Source: Pseudomonas sp. NC02
Lineage (GTDB): Bacteria; Pseudomonadota; Gammaproteobacteria; Pseudomonadales; Pseudomonadaceae
Assembly (NCBI RefSeq): GCF_002874965.1
Contig: NZ_CP025624.1
Coordinates: forward strand, 2,852,001 to 2,916,000
Direction: 5' to 3'
Length of the DNA stretch: 64,000 nt
Shown: positions 52,384-60,949 of the stretch, piece by piece
Layout of the letters: every line of letters starts with the position of its first letter
How positions within the stretch are numbered: the first letter of the stretch is position 1
Made by a program: the position numbers and the translations under genes
Notes under the pieces: generated by a model
What the model saw: the letters and a program-made list of their open reading frames with translations, nothing else
Database searches by the model: none
What the model was told of the DNA's origin: nothing

Positions 52384-53135
52384 AAACTATCAGCAGGGGA
52401 GAAGTAGGGGCCCTGAAAATAGTCAAAAGGCAAGCGTCTGGCGAGAAGTGCGCTGTCGGCGTGCTCGACGTTGTCGGCGATGAAGGAGACCCGGGTGGTG
52501 CTCATCAGCCCCAGCATCTGGTCGTAAAGCCGGTCGAACAGGCCCGAGCGGGTGTTCAGACTGAGCCTGAGGGCCGAGTCTGGAAAAGGCATTTTTATAT
52601 AGTCATAAAGACTCAAGTCGATCAGCAGGTCGGTGTTTTTTGTATTTAATGTGTAATTGTTATAGGCAAGCTTCAGGTTGCTCTGGTCTTTCAGACTATA
52701 CAGTTGACGGATCATGCTCCGGCGTTCCAGCGGGCCCGGAAGGGTGTCCAGTGTGTTTTCAACGCTGACAATGAGTTGTTGTCTGTTTTTTTCCAGCGTG
52801 TGTGAAGTATCGATAATTTCCTTGAGCAGGTCCTCATTCATCAACAGCGATTGCTCAACTCGGAAAAACTTGTGGAGGCCCGGGCTTTTATCCGCGCGCA
52901 AACGTTTACTTGTGCGGGCAAATGAACTCGGCCTGGCATGTTGCAGGGCTTCGCTGTAGGCGTCTTTAAGTTGTTCGGAATAAAACGGGCAGGCGTCATC
53001 ACGCGGGCTGTCGAGCGCAGGCTCGGCGTGGACGCGGATCTCACTGCCCCACAGCGTGCAACTTCGTTCAAGTATCGCTTGCCGCGAAAAGGTGAAGCAG
53101 GCTGACGCCTCACGTAATAAGGTTCCGCTATTCAC
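52380..53135 (-). CDS. Degenerate EAL-domain protein
   Basis: A 251-residue soluble protein. Residues about 115-250 follow the late part of EAL domains: LIVSVENTLDTLP matches the helix with the usual catalytic Glu, LLIDLSLYDYIKM matches the 'VDYLKID' strand, and VSFIADNVEHADSALLARRL followed by FDYFQGPYFS matches the typical C-terminal 'VIAEGVE...DYxQGYxF'. The EAL and DDFGTG metal residues are missing, so c-di-GMP hydrolysis is unlikely; it may bind ligand or partner. Overlaps of 8 and 4 bp tie it to both neighbours. Confidence 0.72.
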   Translation of the reverse strand: MNSGTLLREASACFTFSRQAILERSCTLWGSEIRVHAEPALDSPRDDACPFYSEQLKDAYSEALQHARPSSFARTSKRLRADKSPGLHKFFRVEQSLLMNEDLLKEIIDTSHTLEKNRQQLIVSVENTLDTLPGPLERRSMIRQLYSLKDQSNLKLAYNNYTLNTKNTDLLIDLSLYDYIKMPFPDSALRLSLNTRSGLFDRLYDQMLGLMSTTRVSFIADNVEHADSALLARRLPFDYFQGPYFSPADSL

Positions 53136-53856
53136 GGTTCGACCGCTCCCTGACGGGGTGGATATGATTAACCGAAGCCAGCCCTCTGCTTAGTTTGTAG
53201 CCGTAACCGCGAATGCTCTGAATTATATTGCTTCCGTAATGTGATTTTATTTTGCCACGTAACCGGCTAATCGATTTTTCGAGGGCCCTTGAATCATAAA
53301 ATCGGGGATTCAGCCCCATTACCACGGCGATTTCATCATGGCTGAGCAATCGATTATGAATGAGCGCTTCCAGTACTTTCATTTCGACAAAGGACACTTC
53401 GAGCTTTTTGCCACCCCCGTAGATGCACATGCGGTCCTGATCGAGTAGCAAATCAGTATTACTTAGCCAGTATGTCTCGCTGAGGAACGCGGCAAACAGG
53501 GCAAGTTTTTTCTCGGGCGAGCTCTCGACGACCTTTATGCAGTAATCGGCGCCTGCGAGATAATATTTGGTTTTGCTTAGTGTAGTGGCGAAGGTGACAA
53601 CCAGGAAAATGGTGCTGCCAGGATTTTCCGATCTGGTTTTTTTAATGATGTCCAGCGTTTGGGTGCTGGCAGAGGGGGTGTCGATCTCTATGATGATGGC
53701 ACGGTAATGTCCATGGCTTGCATAGGGACCGATTAGTTGGCCGTAGGAGCGTGTATCGACTTTTAGATTTTTCGGTACAGTACGAACTATAAGCTCGCTG
53801 AAGTCCTCGGATTTCGATGGGGTCCGTGCAATAGCGAGGACGTTGGAAAAATGCAT
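53128..53856 (-). CDS. Atypical response-regulator-like winged-helix protein
   Basis: A 242-residue protein. The N-terminal half has a receiver-like pattern with a possible phospho-acceptor D59 (IIIEIDTP) and K108 (GADYCIKV), but strand 1 is VLAIART in place of the acidic pocket, so normal Mg-dependent phosphorylation is doubtful. The C-terminal winged helix is clear (LEVSFVEMKVLEAL, SRALEKSISRLRGKI, SIRGYGYKL). ATG 53856 has AGGGAG upstream; 53892 would add 12 residues. First gene of the three-gene regulator set. Confidence 0.82.
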   Translation of the reverse strand: MHFSNVLAIARTPSKSEDFSELIVRTVPKNLKVDTRSYGQLIGPYASHGHYRAIIIEIDTPSASTQTLDIIKKTRSENPGSTIFLVVTFATTLSKTKYYLAGADYCIKVVESSPEKKLALFAAFLSETYWLSNTDLLLDQDRMCIYGGGKKLEVSFVEMKVLEALIHNRLLSHDEIAVVMGLNPRFYDSRALEKSISRLRGKIKSHYGSNIIQSIRGYGYKLSRGLASVNHIHPVRERSNRE

Positions 53857-54147
53857 CACGTTGCTCCCTTTTCCGGCATGCGAGGCCGTCAATTCAATCG
53901 CTGCAGGCGTTTAGATGTTAATCGAATTGAATACGCCAAAACGTGACAAATTTTAACATTCGGCACTTTATTTGCGGGGGGTAAGGCGGATTTCAGGCGG
54001 GTGTTGAGAGCGGGTTTGTGGACCGGAGTACTCATATGCTAGTGCAAATTTTTTAGTGTGCGATAAGTATTTTAGGCGGGTTGATTTTTTTTGGCTGGAA
54101 TGATTTAAGCCTTCTAGTCCCTTAGCTCTAAAAATGCTTATACGTGA

Positions 54148-54999
54148 CTATTTATAATAATCCAGCAAGGCGATAGCGGGCGTCGTGTGCTGGGGGATGC
54201 TCGCGCGGTCGGCCAGGTAGCGCGCCGGCGGTTGGCCGATGGCCTTGCGGAACATGGTGATAAAGCCGCTGGCGTTTTCATAGCCGAGGTCCAGCGCCAC
54301 CGTCTGCACACTTTCGCCTTTCGCCAGGCGCTGCAGTGACAGGATCACATGCAGTTGCCTGCGCCAGCGGCCGAAACTCAGGCCGATCTCCTCCAGCAAC
54401 AACCGCGTCATGCTGCGTTCGCTCATGCCGATGCGTACGGCCCATTCGCCCAGGGTGGCCTTGTCGCTGGGGTTGGCCAGCAAACTGTCGGCCAGGCGCC
54501 GCAGCCGAGTGTCCCGGGGCATGGGCAGGTGCAGGGCCTCCACCGGTGCCAGTGCCAGTTCGTCCAGCAGCGTGGCCACCAACCGGCCCTGGGCGCCCTT
54601 GGTGTCGTACAGCGGCGGGAAGCTGACGGCCTTGCTGATCAATTCGTGTAACAACGGCGATACCGCCAGGGTGCAGCATTGCCGGGGCAGGGCGCCGGCG
54701 GCGTCGGGGTCGACCAACAGACAGTAGACATCCGCTGCCCCCGACCCGCGCGCGGCATGGGAAAGGCCGCCCGGAATCCACAACGCGCACTGGGGGGGCA
54801 CGATCCAGATACCTTCTTCGATGACGCAATGAATCACCCCGCGCAATGTGTACATCAACTGGCCCTTGCGGTGCTGGTGCGGTGCGTGCTCCCAACTCGC
54901 AGAGGTGCTTGAAGCGCTCACTGCAACCACCGCACGGGGAATTGCATCGGCGAGGGCCGGGCGCAAGGGGTCACGGGTTTCGAGGCGGTGGTTGTACAT
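54148..54999 (-). CDS. AraC-type regulator with cupin N-terminus
   Basis: A 283-residue regulator: N-terminal cupin-like sensing domain (EHAPHQHRKGQLMYTLRG, then PPQCALWIPGG) and a C-terminal AraC domain with ATLGEWAVRIGMSERSMTRLL and VQTVALDLGYENASGF. The ATG at 54999 gives the usual length; the open frame upstream is antisense to the next gene. Divergent from the gene at 55109. Related proteins often control efflux pumps or oxidative catabolism. Confidence 0.88.
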   Translation of the reverse strand: MYNHRLETRDPLRPALADAIPRAVVAVSASSTSASWEHAPHQHRKGQLMYTLRGVIHCVIEEGIWIVPPQCALWIPGGLSHAARGSGAADVYCLLVDPDAAGALPRQCCTLAVSPLLHELISKAVSFPPLYDTKGAQGRLVATLLDELALAPVEALHLPMPRDTRLRRLADSLLANPSDKATLGEWAVRIGMSERSMTRLLLEEIGLSFGRWRRQLHVILSLQRLAKGESVQTVALDLGYENASGFITMFRKAIGQPPARYLADRASIPQHTTPAIALLDYYK

Positions 55000-55108
55000 G
55001 GCGGCGCGGCGTCTTGGCTGGAATGCGAAACATTCTGGCCATTCTGTGCAATGGCGTCCAGTGATGGCATGGCTATCATGAGAAACATTCTCGTTAAAGG
55101 AGCTTCCC

Positions 55109-55519
55109 ATGCAACTCGACAGTTCAACATTCCCCGTGGTGAAAATCGTGTTTGACGCCCCCAGCGACACCCCCCCGCAAGATACCTTTGGCGCATTCGA
55201 GGCCTTGTTGCAGCGCGAGGAACCCTTCGTCCTGCTGCACGAGAAAGCCGTGGATGAAAGCACTCACGAGCACTCCCACGAAGAGCGCAAACAGGCCTCG
55301 ATCTGGATGAAGAAGCACAAGGTGGCCCTGCGTACTTTCGTCAAAGGCATGATCCAGGTGGAGCCCAGCGCAGCCAAGCGCCTGGCGCTCAAGCCGTTTG
55401 CCGTGATGTTCGGCAAGGCGTGGGGCTACCCGTTGCTGGTGGTGGAATCCACGGATCAGGCCTGGGCATTGGCGCGGGATGTGCTGGATACCCAGGTGTC
55501 GGATGTGGCGCACTATTGA
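55109..55519 (+). CDS. Hypothetical 136-residue protein
   Basis: Not assigned to a named family. Soluble, no signal peptide; the centre is His/Glu rich (STHEHSHEERKQASIWMKKH), which could bind metal, followed by RTFVKGMIQVEPS and a C-terminal GYPLLVVEST segment. AAAGGAG lies upstream of ATG 55109. Divergent from the AraC gene and thus a plausible target of it. Its 3' end overlaps the convergent LacI gene by 7 bp. Confidence 0.75.
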   Translation: MQLDSSTFPVVKIVFDAPSDTPPQDTFGAFEALLQREEPFVLLHEKAVDESTHEHSHEERKQASIWMKKHKVALRTFVKGMIQVEPSAAKRLALKPFAVMFGKAWGYPLLVVESTDQAWALARDVLDTQVSDVAHY

Positions 55520-56508
55520 GTGTGGGGCGCTGCCGTGCTGCCGCGTACTGTGAGTTCGAACGGCACTACAACCTGACGCTCCGACAGCGGCGTTTTCTCG
55601 ATCAGTGCGATGAGCATCTCGACGGCCTTGCGGCCGAAGATTTCGGCAGGCTGGGCAATGGTGGTCAGCGGCGGGTCGCAGTAGGCCGCGAAGGGGATGT
55701 CATCAAAGCCCACCAGGGAAATATCCTGGGGCACGCGCAGGCCCTGTTGCTTGATGCGCTTCAAGGCGCCGATGGCCATTTCGTCGTTCTCGCAGAACAG
55801 CGCAGTGGGCCGCTCGGGCAGGGCGAGCATGTTGCCTGCGCCCTCGAAACCGGCGTGCAGGGTGAAGTCGCCGTGGCAGATAAGCGCCGGGTCGCGGGGG
55901 ATGCCCGCCGCGAGCAAGGCATCTTCATAACCGGCCACGCGGTCACGGGTCAGTGGGCTGCTTTTCGGGCCTTTGATCAAGCCGATGCGGCGGTGGCCGA
56001 GGTCGATCAAGTGCTGGGTCATGGCCCGGGCGGCGCCACGGTTGTCGAGGCTGATGGTGGGGTGGCGACCGTCCTGGATCACCTCGCAGGCGTTCACCAG
56101 TGGCGGTGAGTCGCTGCAGTCGCTGAATGGGTCTGAGGCCCGCAACTGAATCACACCGTCGGCCTGATGGGCGTGGACCAGTTCGGCGAACTGTTTTTCG
56201 ATTTCTGCCTGGCCCCGGGTGTCGCACAACAGCAACCGATAACCCGATGCCTGCGCCGCTTGCTGTGCACCGCTGATGACCCGGGCGAAAAACGTGTTGG
56301 CAATCGCCGGCACCAGGATCACCAGGTTGCCGGTGCGCCGCGAACGGAATTGCACCGCCATGCGGTTCGGCCGGTAGCCGGTCTGTTCCACGGCGGCGTT
56401 GACCTTGTCGCGGGTCTCGGGCAACACGCGTTCAGGGCTGGCCAGGGTCCTGGACACGGTGGCCACCGAGACCCCGGCCAGCCGGGCGACTTCACGAATA
56501 TTGGACAA
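55513..56508 (-). CDS. LacI-family repressor
   Basis: A 331-residue regulator: helix-turn-helix NIREVARLAGVSVATVSRTL at the N-terminus and hinge, then a sugar-binding domain (IRGDFT-like HGDFTLHAGF, LFCENDEMAIGAL, LVGFDDIPFAAY). TTG start at 56508 with GAGG five bases upstream gives the canonical N-terminus; a longer frame to 56574 would add residues before the HTH and run over the promoter. Divergent from the Gfo/Idh operon and bound, by inference, to the palindrome at 56596-56613. Confidence 0.92.
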   Translation of the reverse strand: MSNIREVARLAGVSVATVSRTLASPERVLPETRDKVNAAVEQTGYRPNRMAVQFRSRRTGNLVILVPAIANTFFARVISGAQQAAQASGYRLLLCDTRGQAEIEKQFAELVHAHQADGVIQLRASDPFSDCSDSPPLVNACEVIQDGRHPTISLDNRGAARAMTQHLIDLGHRRIGLIKGPKSSPLTRDRVAGYEDALLAAGIPRDPALICHGDFTLHAGFEGAGNMLALPERPTALFCENDEMAIGALKRIKQQGLRVPQDISLVGFDDIPFAAYCDPPLTTIAQPAEIFGRKAVEMLIALIEKTPLSERQVVVPFELTVRGSTAAPHTQ

Positions 56509-56558
56509 GACCACCTCGTTATCAGAACAGCAGCCTGCAAGTTTACCGCAGTCGGGGT

Positions 56559-56587
56559 TTGACACCGCGAGCAACCAGGCCTAAATT
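56559..56587 (+). promoter_or_regulatory. Sigma-70 promoter of the Gfo/Idh operon
   Basis: A perfect -35 TTGACA (56559-56564), 17-bp spacer and -10 TAAATT (56582-56587). The start site would be near 56594-56595, right at the edge of the LacI-type operator. Confidence 0.75.
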
Positions 56588-56595
56588 TCCGGCAC

Positions 56596-56613
56596 GATGT
56601 AACCGGTTACATC
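56596..56613. promoter_or_regulatory. LacI-family operator palindrome
   Basis: GATGTAACCGGTTACATC is a perfect 18-bp palindrome with the central CG pair typical of LacI-family operators. It covers the predicted transcription start of the plus-strand operon, so binding would repress it. Confidence 0.85.
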
Positions 56614-56648
56614 ATGATCGGTAATTGCCCATAAAGAGAAGACTTGCG

Positions 56649-57806
56649 ATGACGGTTGCTGTGCAAAAAATAAGAATGGGCTTTGTTGGCGGCGGCGAAG
56701 GCGCCTTCATCGGCCAGGCTCACCGCCAGGCGGCGGGGCTGGATGGGTGTTATGAACTGGTGTGCGGTGCCTTCAGCCGTGAGCCCGAGAACAACCGGAG
56801 CACCGGCAATGCGCTGGGCCTGCCCGCGTCCCGCTGTTACAGCGAATGGCAGCAGATGCTCGCCGCCGAACAGGCACTCCCGGCCGAGCAGCGCATGCAG
56901 CTGCTGGTGATCGTCACCCCCAATCATCTGCATGCACCGATTGCGACCCAGGCGCTGCAGGCGGGCTTCCACGTGTTCAGCGAGAAGCCAGCCGCGCTCA
57001 ATCTTGCTGAAGTGCAGGCGCTGGCAGACGTTGTCAAAAACAGTTCCGGGCTTTATGGGCTGGCACACACCTACCTGGGTTACCCGATGGTGTGGCAGGC
57101 TCGCGACATGGTGCGCAATGGCCTGATCGGCGCGTTGCGCAAAGTGATCGTCGAGTACCCACAAGGCTGGCTCAGCCAGGACGTGGCCGGGCAGGGCAAC
57201 AAACAGGCGGACTGGCGCAGCCGGCCCGAGCTGTCGGGACTGGGCGGCTGCATCGGCGACATCGGCACCCACGCCTTTTCCCTGGCCGAGTTCATCGCCG
57301 ACCAACCGATCGAACAGCTTTGCGCGAACCTGGGCATCCATGTACCCGGCCGGCAACTGGATGACGATGCCGCCATGCTGTTCAAGATGGCCTCCGGCGC
57401 CAGCGGCGTGCTGATCGCCAGCCAAGTGTGTGCCGGTGAAGAGAACCCGCTGAAGATCCGCCTCTATGGCGACAAGGGCGGCCTGGAATGGCGCCAGGAA
57501 GAACCCGCCAGTCTGATCCATCGTTCCCTCGACCAACCGCTGCGCATCCTGCGTTCCGGCGTCGGCCAGCCCTGGCTGTGCGACGCGGCATTGCAGCGCA
57601 TGCGCCTGCCCGCCGGGCATCCCGAGGGTTACCTGGAAGCCATGGCCAACCTCTACCGCGACTTCGCCAAGGCCATTCGCCAGGGCACCGAGGCCGAAGG
57701 TGTACCCGGCATCGAAGTCGGCGTGCGCGGCATGGCCTTTATCGAAGCGGTGATCGCCAACCATCGCGGCGAGGCGAAGTGGACCACCCTGGCGAACCAC
57801 CCATGA
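56649..57806 (+). CDS. Gfo/Idh/MocA family oxidoreductase
   Basis: A 385-residue NAD(P)-dependent sugar or inositol dehydrogenase. The N-terminal Rossmann motif is GFVGGGEGAFIG and the catalytic-region motif FSEKPAALN is present, followed by GGCIGDIGTHAFSLAEF in the C-terminal domain. ATG 56649 has a purine-rich AGAGAAGA upstream; the frame from 56625 adds 8 residues. First gene of an operon with a sugar phosphate isomerase/epimerase-like protein and a nucleoside/sugar permease. Confidence 0.9.
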   Translation: MTVAVQKIRMGFVGGGEGAFIGQAHRQAAGLDGCYELVCGAFSREPENNRSTGNALGLPASRCYSEWQQMLAAEQALPAEQRMQLLVIVTPNHLHAPIATQALQAGFHVFSEKPAALNLAEVQALADVVKNSSGLYGLAHTYLGYPMVWQARDMVRNGLIGALRKVIVEYPQGWLSQDVAGQGNKQADWRSRPELSGLGGCIGDIGTHAFSLAEFIADQPIEQLCANLGIHVPGRQLDDDAAMLFKMASGASGVLIASQVCAGEENPLKIRLYGDKGGLEWRQEEPASLIHRSLDQPLRILRSGVGQPWLCDAALQRMRLPAGHPEGYLEAMANLYRDFAKAIRQGTEAEGVPGIEVGVRGMAFIEAVIANHRGEAKWTTLANHP

Positions 57807-57820
57807 AGGAGACTACAGAC

Positions 57821-58873
57821 ATGCGCGGCCCAGGCATTTTTCTCGCCCAGTTCATCTCGGACGAAGCGCCTTTCGACACCCTGGCCAACATCGCCCAATG
57901 GGCGGCGTACCAGGGCTACAAGGCGATCCAGTTGCCCACACTCGGCACCCGCTACATTGACCTGGCCCGCGCTGCAGAAAGCCAGGCCTACTGCGATGAA
58001 CTCAAGGCGACCTGCGCCCATGCCGGCGTCGAAATCAGCGAGCTATCGACCCACCTGCAGGGCCAACTTGTGGCCGTGCACCCGGCATTCGACACGCTGT
58101 TCGACGACTTCGCCCCGGCCCATCTGCGCGGCCAGCCCCAGGCACGTACCGAGTGGGCGATCGACCAATTGAAACTCGCCGCCCGCGCCAGCCAGCGCCT
58201 TGGCTTGACGGCCCACGCGACCTTCTCCGGCGCGCTGCTCTGGCCGTACATCTACCCCTGGCCACAACGCCCCAGCGGCCTGGTGGAGCAAGGCTTTGCC
58301 GAGTTGGCCAAGCGCTGGCTGCCGATTCTCGATTGCTTCGAGGCGGCCGGCGTCGACCTGTGCTACGAAATCCACCCCGGCGAAGACCTTCACGACGGCG
58401 CCTCTTTCGAGCGCTTCCTCGAAGCCGTCGACCACCATCCCCGGGCCAACATTCTCTACGACCCCAGCCACCTGCTGCTGCAGCAAATGGATTACCTGGG
58501 CTTCATCGACCGCTACCACGCGCGCATCCGCATGTTCCACGTCAAGGACGCCGAGTTTCGCCCCGACGCGCGCTCCGGCGTGTATGGCGGCTACCAAGGA
58601 TGGGTCGACCGCCCTGGCCGTTTTCGCTCATTGGGCGATGGTCAGATCGACTTCAAATCGATCTTCAGCAAGCTCACCCAATACGACTTCAACGGTTGGG
58701 CCGTGCTGGAGTGGGAGTGCTGCCTGAAGGACGCGCAACAAGGCGCGGCAGAAGGGGCGGAGTTCATCCGCCAGCACATGATCCGCAAGACCAGCAAGGC
58801 ATTCGATGACTTCGCCGGCGTGACATCCGACGAGCAATCCAACCGACGGCTGCTGGGCCTGCCCGACGCCTGA
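57821..58873 (+). CDS. Sugar phosphate isomerase/epimerase (xylose isomerase-like TIM barrel)
   Basis: A 350-residue AP-endonuclease-2-type TIM-barrel protein. Likely metal ligands lie in CYEIHPGED, YDPSHLLLQQ, MFHVKDAEF and VLEWECC. AAGGAG lies nine bases before ATG 57821; an in-frame ATG at 57803 overlaps the previous stop and is the alternative. Such proteins paired with Gfo/Idh dehydrogenases typically act on inositol-like or 3-keto sugar derivatives. Confidence 0.9.
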   Translation: MRGPGIFLAQFISDEAPFDTLANIAQWAAYQGYKAIQLPTLGTRYIDLARAAESQAYCDELKATCAHAGVEISELSTHLQGQLVAVHPAFDTLFDDFAPAHLRGQPQARTEWAIDQLKLAARASQRLGLTAHATFSGALLWPYIYPWPQRPSGLVEQGFAELAKRWLPILDCFEAAGVDLCYEIHPGEDLHDGASFERFLEAVDHHPRANILYDPSHLLLQQMDYLGFIDRYHARIRMFHVKDAEFRPDARSGVYGGYQGWVDRPGRFRSLGDGQIDFKSIFSKLTQYDFNGWAVLEWECCLKDAQQGAAEGAEFIRQHMIRKTSKAFDDFAGVTSDEQSNRRLLGLPDA

Positions 58874-58915
58874 ACAGCGCTTCTGCCCCAAAATAACAAT
58901 AAAACGGTGACCACA

Positions 58916-60130
58916 ATGAAAGCGCGACTGAGCGTCATGATGTTCCTGCAATTCTTCATCTGGGGCGGCTGGTTCGTCACCCTCGGCACCTTCCTCGCCA
59001 GCAACCTGGGGGCCAGCGGCGGGCAGATCGGCATGGCGTTTTCCACCCAGTCGTGGGGGGCGATCATCGCCCCGTTTATCATCGGCCTGATCGCCGACCG
59101 CTACTTCAACGCCGAGCGCATCCTGGCGGTGCTGCACCTGATCGGCGCGGTGCTGCTGTACCAGCTGTACCGCGCGCCGGACTTCGTCGGCTTTTATCCC
59201 TACGTGCTGGCATACATGGTCATCTACATGCCGACCCTGGCACTGGTGAACTCGGTGGCCTTCCGGCAAATGAGCGACCCGGCCCAGGAGTTTTCGCGCA
59301 TCCGTGTGTGGGGCACCTTGGGCTGGATTGTTGCGGGGCTGGTGATCAGCTTTGTGTTCGCCTGGGATTCGCAGCAGTCGATCACCACGGGCGCGTTGCG
59401 CAACACCTTCCTGATGTCTGCCATCGCGTCAGTGGTGCTGGGTTTCTACAGCTTCACCTTGCCGCGTACCGCGCCCTTGAAAGCCGAGGCGGGCAGGGGT
59501 GATATCAAGCAACTGCTCGGGCTGGATGCGCTGGGGTTGCTCAAGGATCGCAGCTACCTGGTGTTCTTCATCGCCTCGATCCTGATCTGCATTCCCCTGG
59601 CGTTCTACTACCAGAACGCCAACCCGTTTCTCGCGGAAATCGGCGTGACCAACCCCACGGCAAAAATGGCCATTGGGCAAGTGTCCGAGGTGCTGTTCAT
59701 GCTGCTATTGCCGCTGTTCATCCAGCGTTTTGGCATCAAGGTCGCGCTGTTGGTGGGCATGCTGGCGTGGGCGCTGCGCTATGCACTGTTCGCCTACGGC
59801 AATAATGGCGAGCTGGCCTTCATGCTGTTTACCGGGATTGCGCTGCATGGCATCTGCTATGACTTCTTCTTTGTCTCGGGGCAGATCTACACCGACGCCA
59901 AGGCCCCGGAGCGCTTCAGGAGTTCGGCGCAGGGGCTGATTACCCTGGCTACGTACGGTGTGGGCATGTTGATTGGGTTCTGGGTGGCAGGGCAGGTGAC
60001 CGACCACTATGTGGCGGCGGGTGGCAGCCATGACTGGCGCAGCATCTGGTTGTTTCCGGCGGGGTTTGCGCTGGTGATCTTTTTTTGTTTTTCGCTGGCG
60101 TTCAAGGGGCGGGAGCGGGTGGCGGGCTGA
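58916..60130 (+). CDS. Nucleoside:H+ symporter family MFS permease (NupG-like)
   Basis: A 404-residue MFS protein with twelve membrane helices. LQFFIWGGWFVTLGTFL at the N-terminus, GLIADRYFNAERIL in loop 2-3, IRVWGTLGWI and HGICYDFFFVSGQIYTD are characteristic of the NHS/NupG family. In this operon it may import a glycoside or nucleoside-like compound processed by the two upstream enzymes. ATG 58916 is preferred to GTG 58907. Confidence 0.88.
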   Translation: MKARLSVMMFLQFFIWGGWFVTLGTFLASNLGASGGQIGMAFSTQSWGAIIAPFIIGLIADRYFNAERILAVLHLIGAVLLYQLYRAPDFVGFYPYVLAYMVIYMPTLALVNSVAFRQMSDPAQEFSRIRVWGTLGWIVAGLVISFVFAWDSQQSITTGALRNTFLMSAIASVVLGFYSFTLPRTAPLKAEAGRGDIKQLLGLDALGLLKDRSYLVFFIASILICIPLAFYYQNANPFLAEIGVTNPTAKMAIGQVSEVLFMLLLPLFIQRFGIKVALLVGMLAWALRYALFAYGNNGELAFMLFTGIALHGICYDFFFVSGQIYTDAKAPERFRSSAQGLITLATYGVGMLIGFWVAGQVTDHYVAAGGSHDWRSIWLFPAGFALVIFFCFSLAFKGRERVAG

Positions 60131-60164
60131 CTGAGTACGATGTCAAGGCCAGCCAAAATCAAAG

Positions 60165-60249
60165 GTGGGAGCTGGCTTGCCTGCGATAGCATCGCCTCGG
60201 TGCAACTGATACATCGAGGTGTCTGCATCGCAGGCAAGCCAGCGCCCAC
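60165..60249. repeat. REP doublet (GGGAGCTGGCTTGCCTGCGAT type)
   Basis: Inverted arms of about 30 bp, slightly imperfect (GTGGGAGCTGGC against GCCAGCGCCCAC). Same subtype as 25051-25137. It lies between the convergent permease and lspA genes. Confidence 0.87.
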
Positions 60250-60296
60250 ACTGATTCTCTTTGCCTGTTTGAGCGTGTTGTTGGCTGGTGTGGAAC

Positions 60297-60800
60297 TCAG
60301 GCTTTACCGGGGCTCTTGAACAGATCAAGCATCAGCAACAACGCACCCAGAGTGATCGCGATATCGGCGAGATTGAACACACCCGTATGCAGCGGGCCGA
60401 CATTCACCACCAGATAATCGACGACATGGCCGTCGCGAAAGACCCGGTCAATCAGGTTCCCGGCGCCGCCCAGGGCAATCAGGAAAAGTGCTGCGGCCTT
60501 GCGCAGGGAGTGGTTCCAGTTCGTCCAGGCCCAATAACCCGCCCAGCACACCACCGCGGCCACGCCGACGATAAAGATCAGTTGCTTGACCTGGGTTGGC
60601 AGGCTAGCGCCCAAGCTGAGGAACGCACCCGGGTTCAAGCTCAGCTCCAAGGCCATGTTGACCGGGCTTGAACCGAACCGGAACGTTGTGGCTTGAAGCG
60701 AAAACAGCGCCAGCAGTTTGATCAACTGGTCCACGGCGATAAACGCAATGCCCATCAGCACCGCAAAGCTTCGTCCTCTCAAGGCGTCCTGCTTCTTCAA
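60297..60800 (-). CDS. lspA: Signal peptidase II (second copy type)
   Basis: A 167-residue four-helix inner-membrane aspartic protease that removes lipoprotein signal peptides. Family motifs are NPGAFLSLG (56-64), GGAGNLIDR (111-119), catalytic D128 (HVVDYL) and D146 (VFNLADIAI). The housekeeping copy normally lies next to ileS; here there is no ileS, so this is probably an accessory paralogue. Neighbouring genes give no clue to a dedicated lipoprotein substrate. Confidence 0.92.
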   Translation of the reverse strand: MKKQDALRGRSFAVLMGIAFIAVDQLIKLLALFSLQATTFRFGSSPVNMALELSLNPGAFLSLGASLPTQVKQLIFIVGVAAVVCWAGYWAWTNWNHSLRKAAALFLIALGGAGNLIDRVFRDGHVVDYLVVNVGPLHTGVFNLADIAITLGALLLMLDLFKSPGKA

Positions 60801-60949
60801 CGTTTCACTCCTTCATGTTTTTCGCCTGAGCCGGCGGCGCCCCGAAGATATAGCACGGCCTGCACAGCGTCCATCTTTGCACCGGCAGCCTGCCTGGCTC
60901 CGGCGTTTCAGGTATCCTCCGCGCCCCGCTCAACAACTATTCCCAAACC

